A stretch of 33,944 nt of DNA from Aestuariivita sp. (GTDB lineage: Bacteria > Pseudomonadota > Alphaproteobacteria > Rhodobacterales > Rhodobacteraceae), in contig NZ_JAAWWD010000072.1 in assembly GCF_021404545.1 (NCBI RefSeq), positions 1-33,944 on the forward strand. Direction: 5' to 3'. The position numbers and the translations under genes were made by a program. The notes below the pieces were generated by a model, which saw only the letters and a list, made by a program, of their open reading frames with translations, ran no database searches and was not told the DNA's origin. Below, piece by piece: positions 15,753 through 23,200 of the stretch. The first letter of the stretch is position 1, and each line of letters starts with the position of its first letter.

Positions 15753-16442
15753 ATGACACCGGAACGCTATGCCATTTATTATGTGCCCGATGAGCGCGCA
15801 ACCTGGGCACAGGTCTGCATGGCCTGGCTGGGTTGGGACATGGTGGCAGGCCAAAGCCTGCCCCACCCCGATGTGCCAGGCGTGCCCAACCGGATCTCGG
15901 CGCTCACCGCGGTGCCACGGCGCTATGGGTTGCATGCCACGATCAAGCCGCCCTTTCGGATGGCCCCCGGCAAGACCGTGCTCGGGCTGGAACGGGCAGT
16001 CCAGGATCTGGCGGAGAGGCAAACCCCGATCACGCTGGACGGCCTGACGCTCACTCCGTTGGGCCGGTTTCTGGCCCTGACCGTGCCGGGTGAAACCGGT
16101 GCGCTCGACACCATGGCCGCACGCGCGGTGCGCACGCTCGATACGTTTCGTGCCGCCCCCACACCCCAGGAATTGGCGCGCCGCCGGGCGGCACGGCTGA
16201 CAGAAGCCCAGGAAGCGAACCTGACAAACTGGGGTTACCCCTATGTGATGGAGAGCTTTCGGTTCCACATCACGCTAACCAGCAAGCTGCCCAAAGAGGA
16301 TCTGAATACCATCCGCTGCGCGCTGGACGATTACCTTGCGCCGCTGCTGCCGCGCCCGTTCCGCATTGGGGATCTGGCCCTGGTCGGTGAGGATAGCGAA
16401 GGGATCTTCCGGTTGATCCGTCGGTTCCCCCTGAACGGCTAG
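15753..16442 (+). CDS. DUF1045 protein, 2H phosphoesterase superfamily
   Basis: 229 residues. Two His-x-Thr motifs, HATIKPPF at His61 and HITLT at His172, are the defining pair of the 2H phosphoesterase fold. The opening ERYAIYYVPD and the YGLHATIKPPFR block match DUF1045, a family annotated as phosphonate-metabolism-associated because it often sits in C-P lyase operons. No phn gene is in this window, so the usual partner pathway is absent locally. The reaction may be hydrolysis of a 2',3'- or 1,2-cyclic phosphate, by family analogy only. The ATG at 15753 has AAGGAG 9 bases upstream; the frame is open further back but without homology. It may be read through from the glycan operon. It is convergent with the GNAT gene, with only 6 bp between stops. 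Confidence 0.85.
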   Translation: MTPERYAIYYVPDERATWAQVCMAWLGWDMVAGQSLPHPDVPGVPNRISALTAVPRRYGLHATIKPPFRMAPGKTVLGLERAVQDLAERQTPITLDGLTLTPLGRFLALTVPGETGALDTMAARAVRTLDTFRAAPTPQELARRRAARLTEAQEANLTNWGYPYVMESFRFHITLTSKLPKEDLNTIRCALDDYLAPLLPRPFRIGDLALVGEDSEGIFRLIRRFPLNG

Positions 16443-16448
16443 GATCGT

Positions 16449-16901
16449 TCAAAGCACCACCGCAAGCAGCGGCAATGCCCTGCCCGGGATCGACCCCGAT
16501 GCGACCTCTCCAATCTGCGCCGCTCCAAACCGCCGGTAAAACGGCAGTGCGCCCGGGTCCGCTTCGATCAGCAATCGCGACCGCCCGGTTGCACGCGCCG
16601 CGTCCAGTGCCCAGACCATCAGGCGGCGCCCATGGCCCACGCCCATATGGTCGGGATCGACAAAAAGCTTCCAAAGCTCGGCATCCTTCGGGCCGACAGC
16701 AACCTGGGCAACCCCAATCACCACTCCGGTATCCTCCAGAACGATCAATGCTGTCTGCTCGATATCATCCGGCCCGAGGCTGAGCTCATCTCGGCACGCC
16801 TCCAGAAAAGCCGCGTCATAGCCCCAAACCGCCTTTGACCGCAGGCAAAGGGCCGACAGCGCCGGCAGCTCCGAATCCGTCGGCTGGCGCAGACAGGTCA
16901 T
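16449..16901 (-). CDS. GNAT-family N-acetyltransferase
   Basis: 150 residues, the typical length of a single GNAT domain. The N-terminal strand and helices (LRQPTDSELPALSALCLRSK) are followed by ALIVLEDTGVVIGVAQV and motif A, LWKLFVDPDHMGVGHGRRLM, which binds the acetyl-CoA pyrophosphate. ADPGALPFYRRFGA is motif B. It transfers an acetyl group from acetyl-CoA to an unknown amine. Its start overlaps the stop of the tautomerase gene as ATGA, so the two are a coupled pair transcribed from the promoter at 17277-17306. No functional link to the tautomerase is obvious. Confidence 0.88.
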   Translation of the reverse strand: MTCLRQPTDSELPALSALCLRSKAVWGYDAAFLEACRDELSLGPDDIEQTALIVLEDTGVVIGVAQVAVGPKDAELWKLFVDPDHMGVGHGRRLMVWALDAARATGRSRLLIEADPGALPFYRRFGAAQIGEVASGSIPGRALPLLAVVL

Positions 16902-17230
16902 CGTTCCGGCTCGAAAGGATGGGTGATGTAGATGGGCGGCGCAAACAACACCTTAAGCGAGAATTCGCAGGGTTGTGCCAGATGGCGTTTGATCGCCGCC
17001 TCCAGCCTCTCGATCAAACGTGCCAGAAAGGCGGCGTCGCGGTGGGGTTTGGCCAAAAGGCTCACCTCAACCAGAATATGGGTGTGCTGAAACACGTCGG
17101 CCGGATAGGCGCGCCCCTTGCAGTGACCTGCCCCGGCATCGAGGCTGAGGATCGTCTCTTCGATCCCGCGCAGGATGGGGGCGCCGTCGATGCGCATATC
17201 GGCGGAATACTTGATCTCGGCAGGGGGCAT
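16898..17230 (-). CDS. CHMI-like tautomerase (5-carboxymethyl-2-hydroxymuconate isomerase family)
   Basis: 110 residues. The protein begins Met-Pro, and in this superfamily the N-terminal Pro, freed by Met removal, is the catalytic base. The block EIKYSADMRID followed by a VFQHTHILVEVSLLAKPHRDAAF segment matches CHMI trimers of homoprotocatechuate catabolism. Total length (CHMI about 126) is slightly short. No homoprotocatechuate genes are nearby, so the true substrate may differ. A strong Shine-Dalgarno (AAGGAGAGG) precedes the ATG. It is first in a two-gene operon with the GNAT gene and divergent from rpe. Confidence 0.7.
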   Translation of the reverse strand: MPPAEIKYSADMRIDGAPILRGIEETILSLDAGAGHCKGRAYPADVFQHTHILVEVSLLAKPHRDAAFLARLIERLEAAIKRHLAQPCEFSLKVLFAPPIYITHPFEPER

Positions 17231-17276
17231 TGGCCTCTCCTTTTGATCAAAGCCCTACCGTTTCGGTGTTCAGAGG

Positions 17277-17306
17277 TCTATATCGCCGATCAGACCAGTC
17301 GTTCAA
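17277..17306 (-). promoter_or_regulatory. Sigma-70-like promoter for the tautomerase-GNAT pair
   Basis: On the minus strand TTGAAC (17306-17301) and TATAGA (17282-17277) are 18 bases apart, matching four of six and five of six consensus bases respectively. The element lies 46 bases before the tautomerase start. Its -35 hexamer overlaps the rpe Shine-Dalgarno region on the other strand. Confidence 0.5.
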
Positions 17307-17317
17307 GGAGGGGCCCG

Positions 17318-18007
17318 ATGTCCTTTGACCGCCAGATTAAGATCGCGCCGTCGATCCTGTCCGCAGATTTCGCCAATTTCGGTGCTGAAATCGAAGCGAT
17401 TGAAGCGCAGGGCGCCGATTGGGTGCATGTGGATGTGATGGACGGGCATTTCGTGCCCAACCTCACCTTTGGCCCGCCTGCGGTGGCGGCCTTCCGCAAA
17501 CATGTGAAAACGGTGATGGATGTGCATCTGATGATCGCACCGGTGGATCCCTATATCGACGCTTTTGCCAATGCAGGCGCCGATATCCTGACCGCGCATC
17601 TGGAGGCGGGGCCACATATCCACCGTACATTGCAAGCCATTCGCGGCGCGGGCATGAAGGCGGGTGTGGCACTTAATCCCGGCACCCCGGCAGAGGCCGT
17701 ACGCGATCTTCTGGATCTCACCGATCTGATCTGCGTGATGACAGTTAACCCGGGCTTTGGCGGGCAGTCCTTTATCGATATGACAGCCAAGGTGAAAACC
17801 CTGCGCATGATGATCGGCGACCGACCGGTCCATATCGAGATTGACGGGGGCGTCGATCCGAAAACGGCCCCATTGGTGGCAAAGGCCGGTGCCGACGTGC
17901 TGGTGGCCGGATCTGCGGTGTTCCGCGGCGGGTCGGTGGCCCAGCCCGAGATCTATGGCCAGAACATCCGTGCCATCCGCGATGCCGCTCAGGGCGTTTA
18001 TGTCTGA
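17318..18007 (+). CDS. rpe: Ribulose-phosphate 3-epimerase
   Basis: 229 residues, the standard length. All signature stretches are present: IAPSILSADFANFG at the N terminus, VHVDVMDGHFVPNLTFGP (metal-binding His/Asp), DVHLMI, GVALNPGTP, MTVNPGFGGQSFI, the second catalytic Asp in EIDGGV, and a phosphate-binding AGSAVF. It interconverts ribulose-5-phosphate and xylulose-5-phosphate in the pentose phosphate pathway and Calvin cycle, as a metal-dependent TIM barrel in the cytosol. AAGGAGG lies about 8 bases before the ATG, which fixes the start although the frame is open well upstream. Its last eight bases overlap the next gene. Confidence 0.97.
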   Translation: MSFDRQIKIAPSILSADFANFGAEIEAIEAQGADWVHVDVMDGHFVPNLTFGPPAVAAFRKHVKTVMDVHLMIAPVDPYIDAFANAGADILTAHLEAGPHIHRTLQAIRGAGMKAGVALNPGTPAEAVRDLLDLTDLICVMTVNPGFGGQSFIDMTAKVKTLRMMIGDRPVHIEIDGGVDPKTAPLVAKAGADVLVAGSAVFRGGSVAQPEIYGQNIRAIRDAAQGVYV

Positions 18008-18740
18008 GGCCGACTGGCGCGCCGTTCTGGCTGGTCGAGATGACCTGACCGTCTGGGCAATGGCGCCGGGCGCCGCGCCCGAAGATCCGCAAACGCTGCC
18101 ACGCGACGCATTGAACCAGCTTCCGGGTCCGGTTGTCGCCGCCGGTCTCGACGTGGCACCGCGCCCGGTGCCCTGCGTTCCGCTGGCCGGAACAACCCAT
18201 GTCGTAGCCCTGCCCCATGTGGCCGCGATCCCAATGCTGCGTCAGGAGCACCCTGTCGCGCTCACGCGCGGAGCCGAGGTCGCGATGGCGGGCTATCTTG
18301 TCCAAGCGCCACAGTTCGACGGCGTCCTCTTGGTTTTGGGACAAGAGACGTGCTGGTCGCATATCTCGGCCGGGGAGGTGGTGAGCTTTCAGACCTTCCT
18401 GACCCCGCAACTGGCAGATGCGCTCAAGGCGAAACCGACCCGCCTGGACGCTGCTTTCGACGCTGCCCTTGGCGAAACCCTGTCGCGCCCCGAAAGGCTC
18501 GCGCAGCATCTGGCCAGTACACATGCGTCTGGCACCGGGCAGATCGTTGCACATCTGATCGGCGCTGAAATTGCGGCGGCCAAGCCGTATTGGCTGGGTC
18601 AGCGGATCGTTGTGTTGGGCGCCGATCCTGATCCGTACATTCGCGCGTTGACGGCCCAGGGCGCCACAGTAGAAACCGCGTCTCTCGACGAGGCCCTGCT
18701 CGGCGGGTTTCACGCCGCCTGGTCACAGGCAACCGCCTAA
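18000..18740 (+). CDS. 2-dehydro-3-deoxygalactonokinase-like protein lacking the N-terminal kinase motifs
   Basis: 246 residues against about 290 for E. coli DgoK. From about residue 60 it aligns with DgoK: PVPCVPLAG, then TRGAEVAMAG where DgoK has MRGEETQ, then VLLVLGQETCW where DgoK has the PGTHCKW block, then SFQTFLTPQLADAL for the FRTVMTGEL block, then HLIGAEIAAAK and a VVLGADP strand. The N-terminal IDWGSTNLR phosphate loop is absent. The protein starts instead at MSEADWRAVLAGRDD, inside the end of rpe. Several ligand-contact residues are changed, so kinase activity is doubtful. It may be a pseudoenzyme or a new activity on the same fold. The reading frame is intact and coupled to rpe, which argues that it is used. 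Confidence 0.7.
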   Translation: MSEADWRAVLAGRDDLTVWAMAPGAAPEDPQTLPRDALNQLPGPVVAAGLDVAPRPVPCVPLAGTTHVVALPHVAAIPMLRQEHPVALTRGAEVAMAGYLVQAPQFDGVLLVLGQETCWSHISAGEVVSFQTFLTPQLADALKAKPTRLDAAFDAALGETLSRPERLAQHLASTHASGTGQIVAHLIGAEIAAAKPYWLGQRIVVLGADPDPYIRALTAQGATVETASLDEALLGGFHAAWSQATA

Positions 18741-18803
18741 CGCAGACCCGCCTTGCGCGCTGGCCAGGGCAGCGACACCGATCTTTCGCCGCAAAATCGA
18801 CCC
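18741..18803. other. Convergent spacer between kinase-like gene and acyl-CoA ligase
   Basis: 63 bases between two convergent stops. I see no stem with a T-tract and no small gene. Termination here must be weak, Rho-dependent or use overlapping signals not visible by eye. Confidence 0.3.
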
Positions 18804-20294
18804 TCAGGTCAACTGATCGGCAAAAGCGTCCATCAGCTTGTGTTTCAGGATTTTGCCAGTGGGTGCCGCAGGCAGGGATGGGGCCAAAATGATCTGGCTC
18901 GGCCGCTTATAGCCGGCCAAGCGCTCGGCCACGAAACTCCGCAGCGCCTCGGCGGTCAGATCGCTGCCTTCGGGCACCTGACAAAAGGCCATGACCTTTT
19001 CATCCCCCCCTACCACGCGCCCGATCACCGCCGACTGGATCACCTGGGGATGGTCGTTCAGCGCAGCCTCCACCTCGGGCGGATACACGTTAAAGCCGCC
19101 ATGGATGATCAGCTCTTTCGACCGGCCCAGAATATGCAGGAAGCCACGGTCGTCGATCCGGCCCAGATCGCCGGTGTGCAACCAGCCGTCGCGATCCAGA
19201 ACCTTGGCCGTCGCCTCCGGGTTGCGAAAATAACCCTTCATCACGTGACCACCGCGCGTCAGCACCTCGCCCGCGCCGTCACCGCCGCCTTCGATGCTCT
19301 CGTCGATGCGCACCTCAACCCCCGGCAAGGGTGGCCCGGCTGAGAAATCCGGATCACCGATCGGATGACGCGTGGCGGAAATACCGGCGGTTGTCTCCGT
19401 CATCCCGTAGCCATTTTGCAATGCCACACCGTAGAACGCCTCGGCCTTGCGTTTCCACGCCGGATCGAGCGGGGCCGCGCCGGACGAGACATAGCGCAAC
19501 GTCTCGCTCGGCAAACGTTCAAATCCCTGCTCGCGGGTATACTGCATCAACAACGCGTGCATCTGCGGCACCGCCGACAAAAGCGTCACCCCCTCGGTCA
19601 GCGCCTCATAGAGGCGGGCGGCGGAGAAGCGCGCCTCGAACCGGATCTGAGCCCCGCGATAGGCCGCCGCGGTGACGATCGAGGCGAGCCCGAACACATG
19701 GGTGATCGGCAACACGCCATAGATCAGATCTTCCGCCGACATATCGCGGAGATTGGCCGACGCCATACCACCGAAACGCATATTGTCATGGGTCAGCATC
19801 ACGCCTTTGGGGTCACCCGTTGTGCCGGTCGTGTAAAGGACGACCGCAACGTCACCTGTGCCCTCGGGCTCGCTATCCCGCGCCAGCATATGCAGATTGC
19901 CAAAGACGCCGGAAATCTCTTTTGCGCCCATTCGCGTCGCATGCGCGCGCGCCTCCTGGGAGACGTTTGAGGTCATCAGAATAACCGCAGGTGTGGCATG
20001 GTCGATCACGCGGTCAATCTCGGCCGCGGTCTGGCGCGCGTTGAACGGGATGACCGCTGCGCCCAGTTTCGAGGTCGCGTAAAGGACGGCCAAAGCCGCC
20101 GCGCAGTTCTCGGCCAGCAGCAGCACCCGGTCGCCGCGCTGAACCCCTGCCGCACTCAGATGTGCTTTCATCTCCTCGACAGCTGCACCCAGATCGGACC
20201 AGCTCCAGTCCGCACCGACAGTGTCGGTCACCGCAGGTCTGTCGCCATGTGTGGCGATCTGGTCATCAAGAAATCCGTGCCACAAACCGCTCAT
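18804..20294 (-). CDS. Acyl-CoA ligase (class I adenylate-forming enzyme)
   Basis: 496 residues. The P-loop-like motif is LYTTGTTGDPKGVMLTH near residue 150. NGYGMTETTAG lies near 290, GDLGRIDDRGFLHILGR near 375 with the hinge Asp/Arg, and KELIIHGGFNVYPPEVE follows. The C-terminal catalytic Lys sits in PAAPTGKILKHKL. The enzyme activates a carboxylic acid with ATP and CoA. It is the last gene of the long minus-strand catabolic run, so it probably activates the acid brought in by the TRAP transporter for beta-oxidation. GGGAGGC 7 bases before the ATG at 20294 fixes the start, which forms ATGA with the preceding gene. Substrate chain type is unknown. Confidence 0.9.
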   Translation of the reverse strand: MSGLWHGFLDDQIATHGDRPAVTDTVGADWSWSDLGAAVEEMKAHLSAAGVQRGDRVLLLAENCAAALAVLYATSKLGAAVIPFNARQTAAEIDRVIDHATPAVILMTSNVSQEARAHATRMGAKEISGVFGNLHMLARDSEPEGTGDVAVVLYTTGTTGDPKGVMLTHDNMRFGGMASANLRDMSAEDLIYGVLPITHVFGLASIVTAAAYRGAQIRFEARFSAARLYEALTEGVTLLSAVPQMHALLMQYTREQGFERLPSETLRYVSSGAAPLDPAWKRKAEAFYGVALQNGYGMTETTAGISATRHPIGDPDFSAGPPLPGVEVRIDESIEGGGDGAGEVLTRGGHVMKGYFRNPEATAKVLDRDGWLHTGDLGRIDDRGFLHILGRSKELIIHGGFNVYPPEVEAALNDHPQVIQSAVIGRVVGGDEKVMAFCQVPEGSDLTAEALRSFVAERLAGYKRPSQIILAPSLPAAPTGKILKHKLMDAFADQLT

Positions 20295-20866
20295 TGCGCT
20301 GCCTCCCGCATAACGACACCTTCCACCCTGTCCAAGGCCTGCACCCACCCGGCCTCAATCCGCGCGATGATTTCGGCCACCGGAAGGATCCGGTCGGTCA
20401 ACCCCAAGGCATGACCGTCCCAAAGCAGGCCCTTGGACAGGTCCCCTGACCTGTATGCGGCGCACCCGGCCTTGCCGGACACCGGCGGCATAAATTTCTG
20501 TATCGTCACGTGCGAGTTCTCCTGTTCCAGGCGCACGACCTGATCCGTGGCCTCATTCGCCAATGTGCGGATCGTGTCGCGGGCCGAGGTCTCAACGACG
20601 GTCATGTCTTCATCCACGATCGGGCGACAGGTGTTTTCGGTGGTCTCGCCTGGCACCGGTTTCGGCAGCGTTGCGACGTTCACGCCGAAGGGCTGCCGAC
20701 CGCAGCCCGTGCGGGCCTTGGCGATCCTGGCGCGCAGGTCCCCCGCATTGCGAAAACTGGCGGCGATGACGCAATCAGGATCACCCGGCGCTTGCGGAAC
20801 GGCCGCCAGAAACGGTCGACGCAGACCCGAACGCCGCGCGAGTGCGGTGCCCCGGGGAGGGCTCAT
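20291..20866 (-). pseudogene. Nitronate monooxygenase remnant with internal in-frame deletion
   Basis: The open frame of 191 residues is about half the usual 320-360. The start of the family is recognisable: GLRRPFLAA, then PDCVIAAS, then GDLRARIAKAR and PFGVNVATLP. Next comes TVVETSARD, the strand that normally precedes the FMN barrel core. The text then jumps straight to the C-terminal TLANEATDQVVRLEQ, SGKAG, YRSGDLSKGLL and GLTDRILPVAEIIARI. The GGHxG and AGGI motifs that bind substrate and FMN phosphate are gone, as is part of the N-terminal AGG region. It cannot work as a flavoprotein. The frame has stayed open and forms ATGA overlaps with the genes before and after it. Confidence 0.75.
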
Positions 20867-21639
20867 ACACCAAAGCTCGGTTTGCGCTTTTCCAGGAACG
20901 CGGCGATGCCTTCGGCGGCCTCGGGCCCACCGGCAGCGGCTGCCATGCCGTTGCGCTCGGCATCCAGTTGATCGGCCTCGGTGGTCTCGTAAGCGTCTGC
21001 AACCAGCTTGCGAATGGATCCCTGTGCCGCGCGCGGCCCTTGGGCCAGCGCATCCGCCAGCGCATGCGCGGAGGCATCGGCCTCACCTGCGGGCACGACT
21101 GCATTCACGGCCCCCAATGCATACATCCGTTCTGCCGTGACCGGGCGGGCCAGCAAACACATCTCCATTGCCAAGGCCCGGGGAACAAGGCGCGACAGAG
21201 CCGAGGTCAGCCCCGCATCCGGCACCAGCCCGGCCTTGACATAGGCGGCGGTGAACTTGGCGCCCTCGGCGGCCACAATCAGATCGCATGCCAAAGCCAG
21301 GGAGGCGCCCGCGCCAGCCGCGCCACCTTCGACTGCGGCAATGACGGGCACCGGTGAAGACCGGATCAGGCGGACCAGATCGTGCAGTTCATCGACCTTG
21401 GCGCGGCGTTCGAGCTCCGACAGGGTGCGCCGCTCGATCAGCACATTCAGATCGCCGCCCGCACAGAAAAATCCGCCTTCCGCTGTCAGGATCACCGCCC
21501 GGATCCGCTTTTGCGCGGCCAAGGCCAACGCCTCGCGGATCGCGGCATAGAGATCGGGCGACAATGCGCCACGCCGGTCCACGTTCATGTTGACGACAAC
21601 CGCGCGGTCGCCGCGATCCTCTACCCGTGCCAATGTCAT
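20863..21639 (-). CDS. Crotonase-fold enzyme, PaaG-like (enoyl-CoA isomerase/hydratase family)
   Basis: 258 residues from the ATG at 21639, which overlaps the thioesterase stop as ATGA. The oxyanion-hole segments FFCAGGDLN and GGAAGAGASLALACD are clear. The two Glu residues of true hydratases are absent: the first position is in GAGASLAL and the second, in FTAAYVKAGLVPDAG, is Tyr. The Asp of LVPDAG is kept, which is the catalytic Asp of PaaG-type isomerases (compare SKLGLIPDCGG in E. coli PaaG). The C-terminal FLEKRKPSF is also PaaG-like. I therefore favour isomerisation of an unsaturated or ring-modified acyl-CoA over simple hydration, which FadB of the same operon can already do. Confidence 0.85.
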   Translation of the reverse strand: MTLARVEDRGDRAVVVNMNVDRRGALSPDLYAAIREALALAAQKRIRAVILTAEGGFFCAGGDLNVLIERRTLSELERRAKVDELHDLVRLIRSSPVPVIAAVEGGAAGAGASLALACDLIVAAEGAKFTAAYVKAGLVPDAGLTSALSRLVPRALAMEMCLLARPVTAERMYALGAVNAVVPAGEADASAHALADALAQGPRAAQGSIRKLVADAYETTEADQLDAERNGMAAAAGGPEAAEGIAAFLEKRKPSFGV

Positions 21640-22073
21640 GTCGGTTCCCCCCGGAGCGTGATCTTGCGGAATACGCCTGTGGCCGTGGCCAGCATCCGCC
21701 CCTCTTCGTCCTTTAACTCTCCATAGATATGGGCGATCTTCCGTCCGCCCCCCGATGGATGGCCGGTCGCCGTGACCCGCCGCCCCACCGCCGCCTCTGA
21801 AACGAAGCTCACGTTCAGCTGTACGGTGACCAGGGGTGTCAGCGCGTTCCCATCCCCCAGCCGCATCGAGGCGGTAAAGCCGCAAGCGGCATCCAGAAGC
21901 ATCGCGATAATCCCGCCATGCAGCATGCCGTTGCGATTGGTGTGCTGATCGCGCACATCCAGGATGGCACGGCCCAGCCCGTCAGGCTGGCCCACATCTA
22001 CGATGTAATCGACGCTCATCTGCGCACCGGACTGGGCGCGGATGATGCCATCCTCAGGCGGCGGAAAGCTCAA
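21636..22073 (-). CDS. PaaI-like hotdog-fold acyl-CoA thioesterase
   Basis: About 145 residues from a TTG at 22073, or 127 from the ATG at 22019. The signature is HTNRNGMLHGGIIAMLLDAACG, the HxNxxGxxHGG active-site region of PaaI/YdiI thioesterases, followed by TVQLNVSFV and ARMLATATGVF-like strands. It cleaves acyl-CoA, perhaps to rescue CoA when an intermediate stalls. The ATG has no good Shine-Dalgarno. The TTG, which lies inside the end of the acyl-CoA dehydrogenase gene, gives an N terminus (SFPPPEDGIIRAQSGAQ) like relatives, so I favour it weakly. It ends in ATGA with the crotonase gene. Confidence 0.78.
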   Translation of the reverse strand: MSFPPPEDGIIRAQSGAQMSVDYIVDVGQPDGLGRAILDVRDQHTNRNGMLHGGIIAMLLDAACGFTASMRLGDGNALTPLVTVQLNVSFVSEAAVGRRVTATGHPSGGGRKIAHIYGELKDEEGRMLATATGVFRKITLRGEPT

Positions 22074-23187
22074 TGAACCGCTCCAGATGATAATCGGCAT
22101 CGCCAAACCGGTGATCGGTCATCACAATGCGCTTGGCGATATGAGCCAGCTCATATTCCTGGGTCATCGCGATACCCCCGTGCAACTGGATCGACTCCTC
22201 GGCCACCAGACGACCCACCCGGGCGATCAGGTTACGCGCGCCCGCGATGTTGAGATCGCGCGTGCGGGTGTCGCTTTGCAGATAGCCCGCAGCGTTGATC
22301 ACCGCAGAGCGCGCCTGCTCCAGTTCGATCAGCATATCGGCCATGCGGTGCTGCAACGCCTGGAACGTGCCGATGGGCCGACCGAATTGCTGGCGGGTAC
22401 CCAGATACTCGTTGGTCAGGGCCGTGGCGCTGTCCATCGCTCCCAGCGTTTCAGCGGCCAACGCCACATGGGCAAGCGCCAGCGTGTCGCTGAGCGGGCC
22501 CCAGCCCTGGCCCGCAGCACCCAGACGAGCAGATGCGGGCAAGCGCACATCATCCAGCGTCACTTCGGCCGCGCGGCCGCCGGCCAGCATGGGATAGCCG
22601 CGCATCGTCAGCCCAGCCGCGTCGGCAGGCACCAGAACCAGAGAGATCCCCTCGGCCTCGTGCACAGCACCGCTTTCGCGGGCCGACACGATCAGATGAC
22701 CTGCGGCTTCGGCATTGACCACCACGGCCTTGCGCCCGTTCAGCACGATGTCATCGCCCTCGGCGGTCAGTGTCGTTTCCACATGGGTCAGATCATAGCG
22801 GCTGACCGGTTCGCCATGGGCCAAAGCCAGATGCGCACCGCCAGTGATCACCTGCTCGACCACCTCTTTCTGCGCATCCGTTCCGGTCGCGGCGATCAGG
22901 CGCCCGCCAAGAACAGCGGTGTCCAGGAACGGCTCCACCACACCGGCGCGGCCCAGTTCCTCAAACACCACGGCGATGTCGAACCCGGCACCGCCAAAGC
23001 CGCCCTGCTCTTCGGTGAAGAGCGCGCCGATCACGCCCAACTCGGCCAGTTCGGCCCAAATCTCGGCGCTTATCCCGTCATCGCTTTCGATGATGGTGTT
23101 GCGCGTTTCAGTGTCGTACTTGTCCCGCAGATAGCGCCGCAGGGTGTCCTGCAACATCTGCCGTTCTTCGGTGAGATCGAAATTCAT
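22054..23187 (-). CDS. Acyl-CoA dehydrogenase, small-subunit (PimD-like)
   Basis: 377 residues. The N-terminal helical domain begins MNFDLTEERQMLQDTLRRYL, the central beta domain lies around 120-230, and the C-terminal FAD and dimer helices contain GRPIGTFQALQHRMADM and EESIQLHGGIAMTQEYELAH. This is the pattern of the small partner in the paired acyl-CoA dehydrogenases of pim-like operons. The FAD-contact stretch near 120 (LALAHGEPVSRYD) is degenerate compared with the SEPGAGSD of its large partner, consistent with a heteromer. GAGGAT 7 bases upstream supports the ATG. It starts 13 bases after the large-subunit stop. Confidence 0.87.
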   Translation of the reverse strand: MNFDLTEERQMLQDTLRRYLRDKYDTETRNTIIESDDGISAEIWAELAELGVIGALFTEEQGGFGGAGFDIAVVFEELGRAGVVEPFLDTAVLGGRLIAATGTDAQKEVVEQVITGGAHLALAHGEPVSRYDLTHVETTLTAEGDDIVLNGRKAVVVNAEAAGHLIVSARESGAVHEAEGISLVLVPADAAGLTMRGYPMLAGGRAAEVTLDDVRLPASARLGAAGQGWGPLSDTLALAHVALAAETLGAMDSATALTNEYLGTRQQFGRPIGTFQALQHRMADMLIELEQARSAVINAAGYLQSDTRTRDLNIAGARNLIARVGRLVAEESIQLHGGIAMTQEYELAHIAKRIVMTDHRFGDADYHLERFIELSAA

Positions 23188-23200
23188 CGGAGTATCCTCA

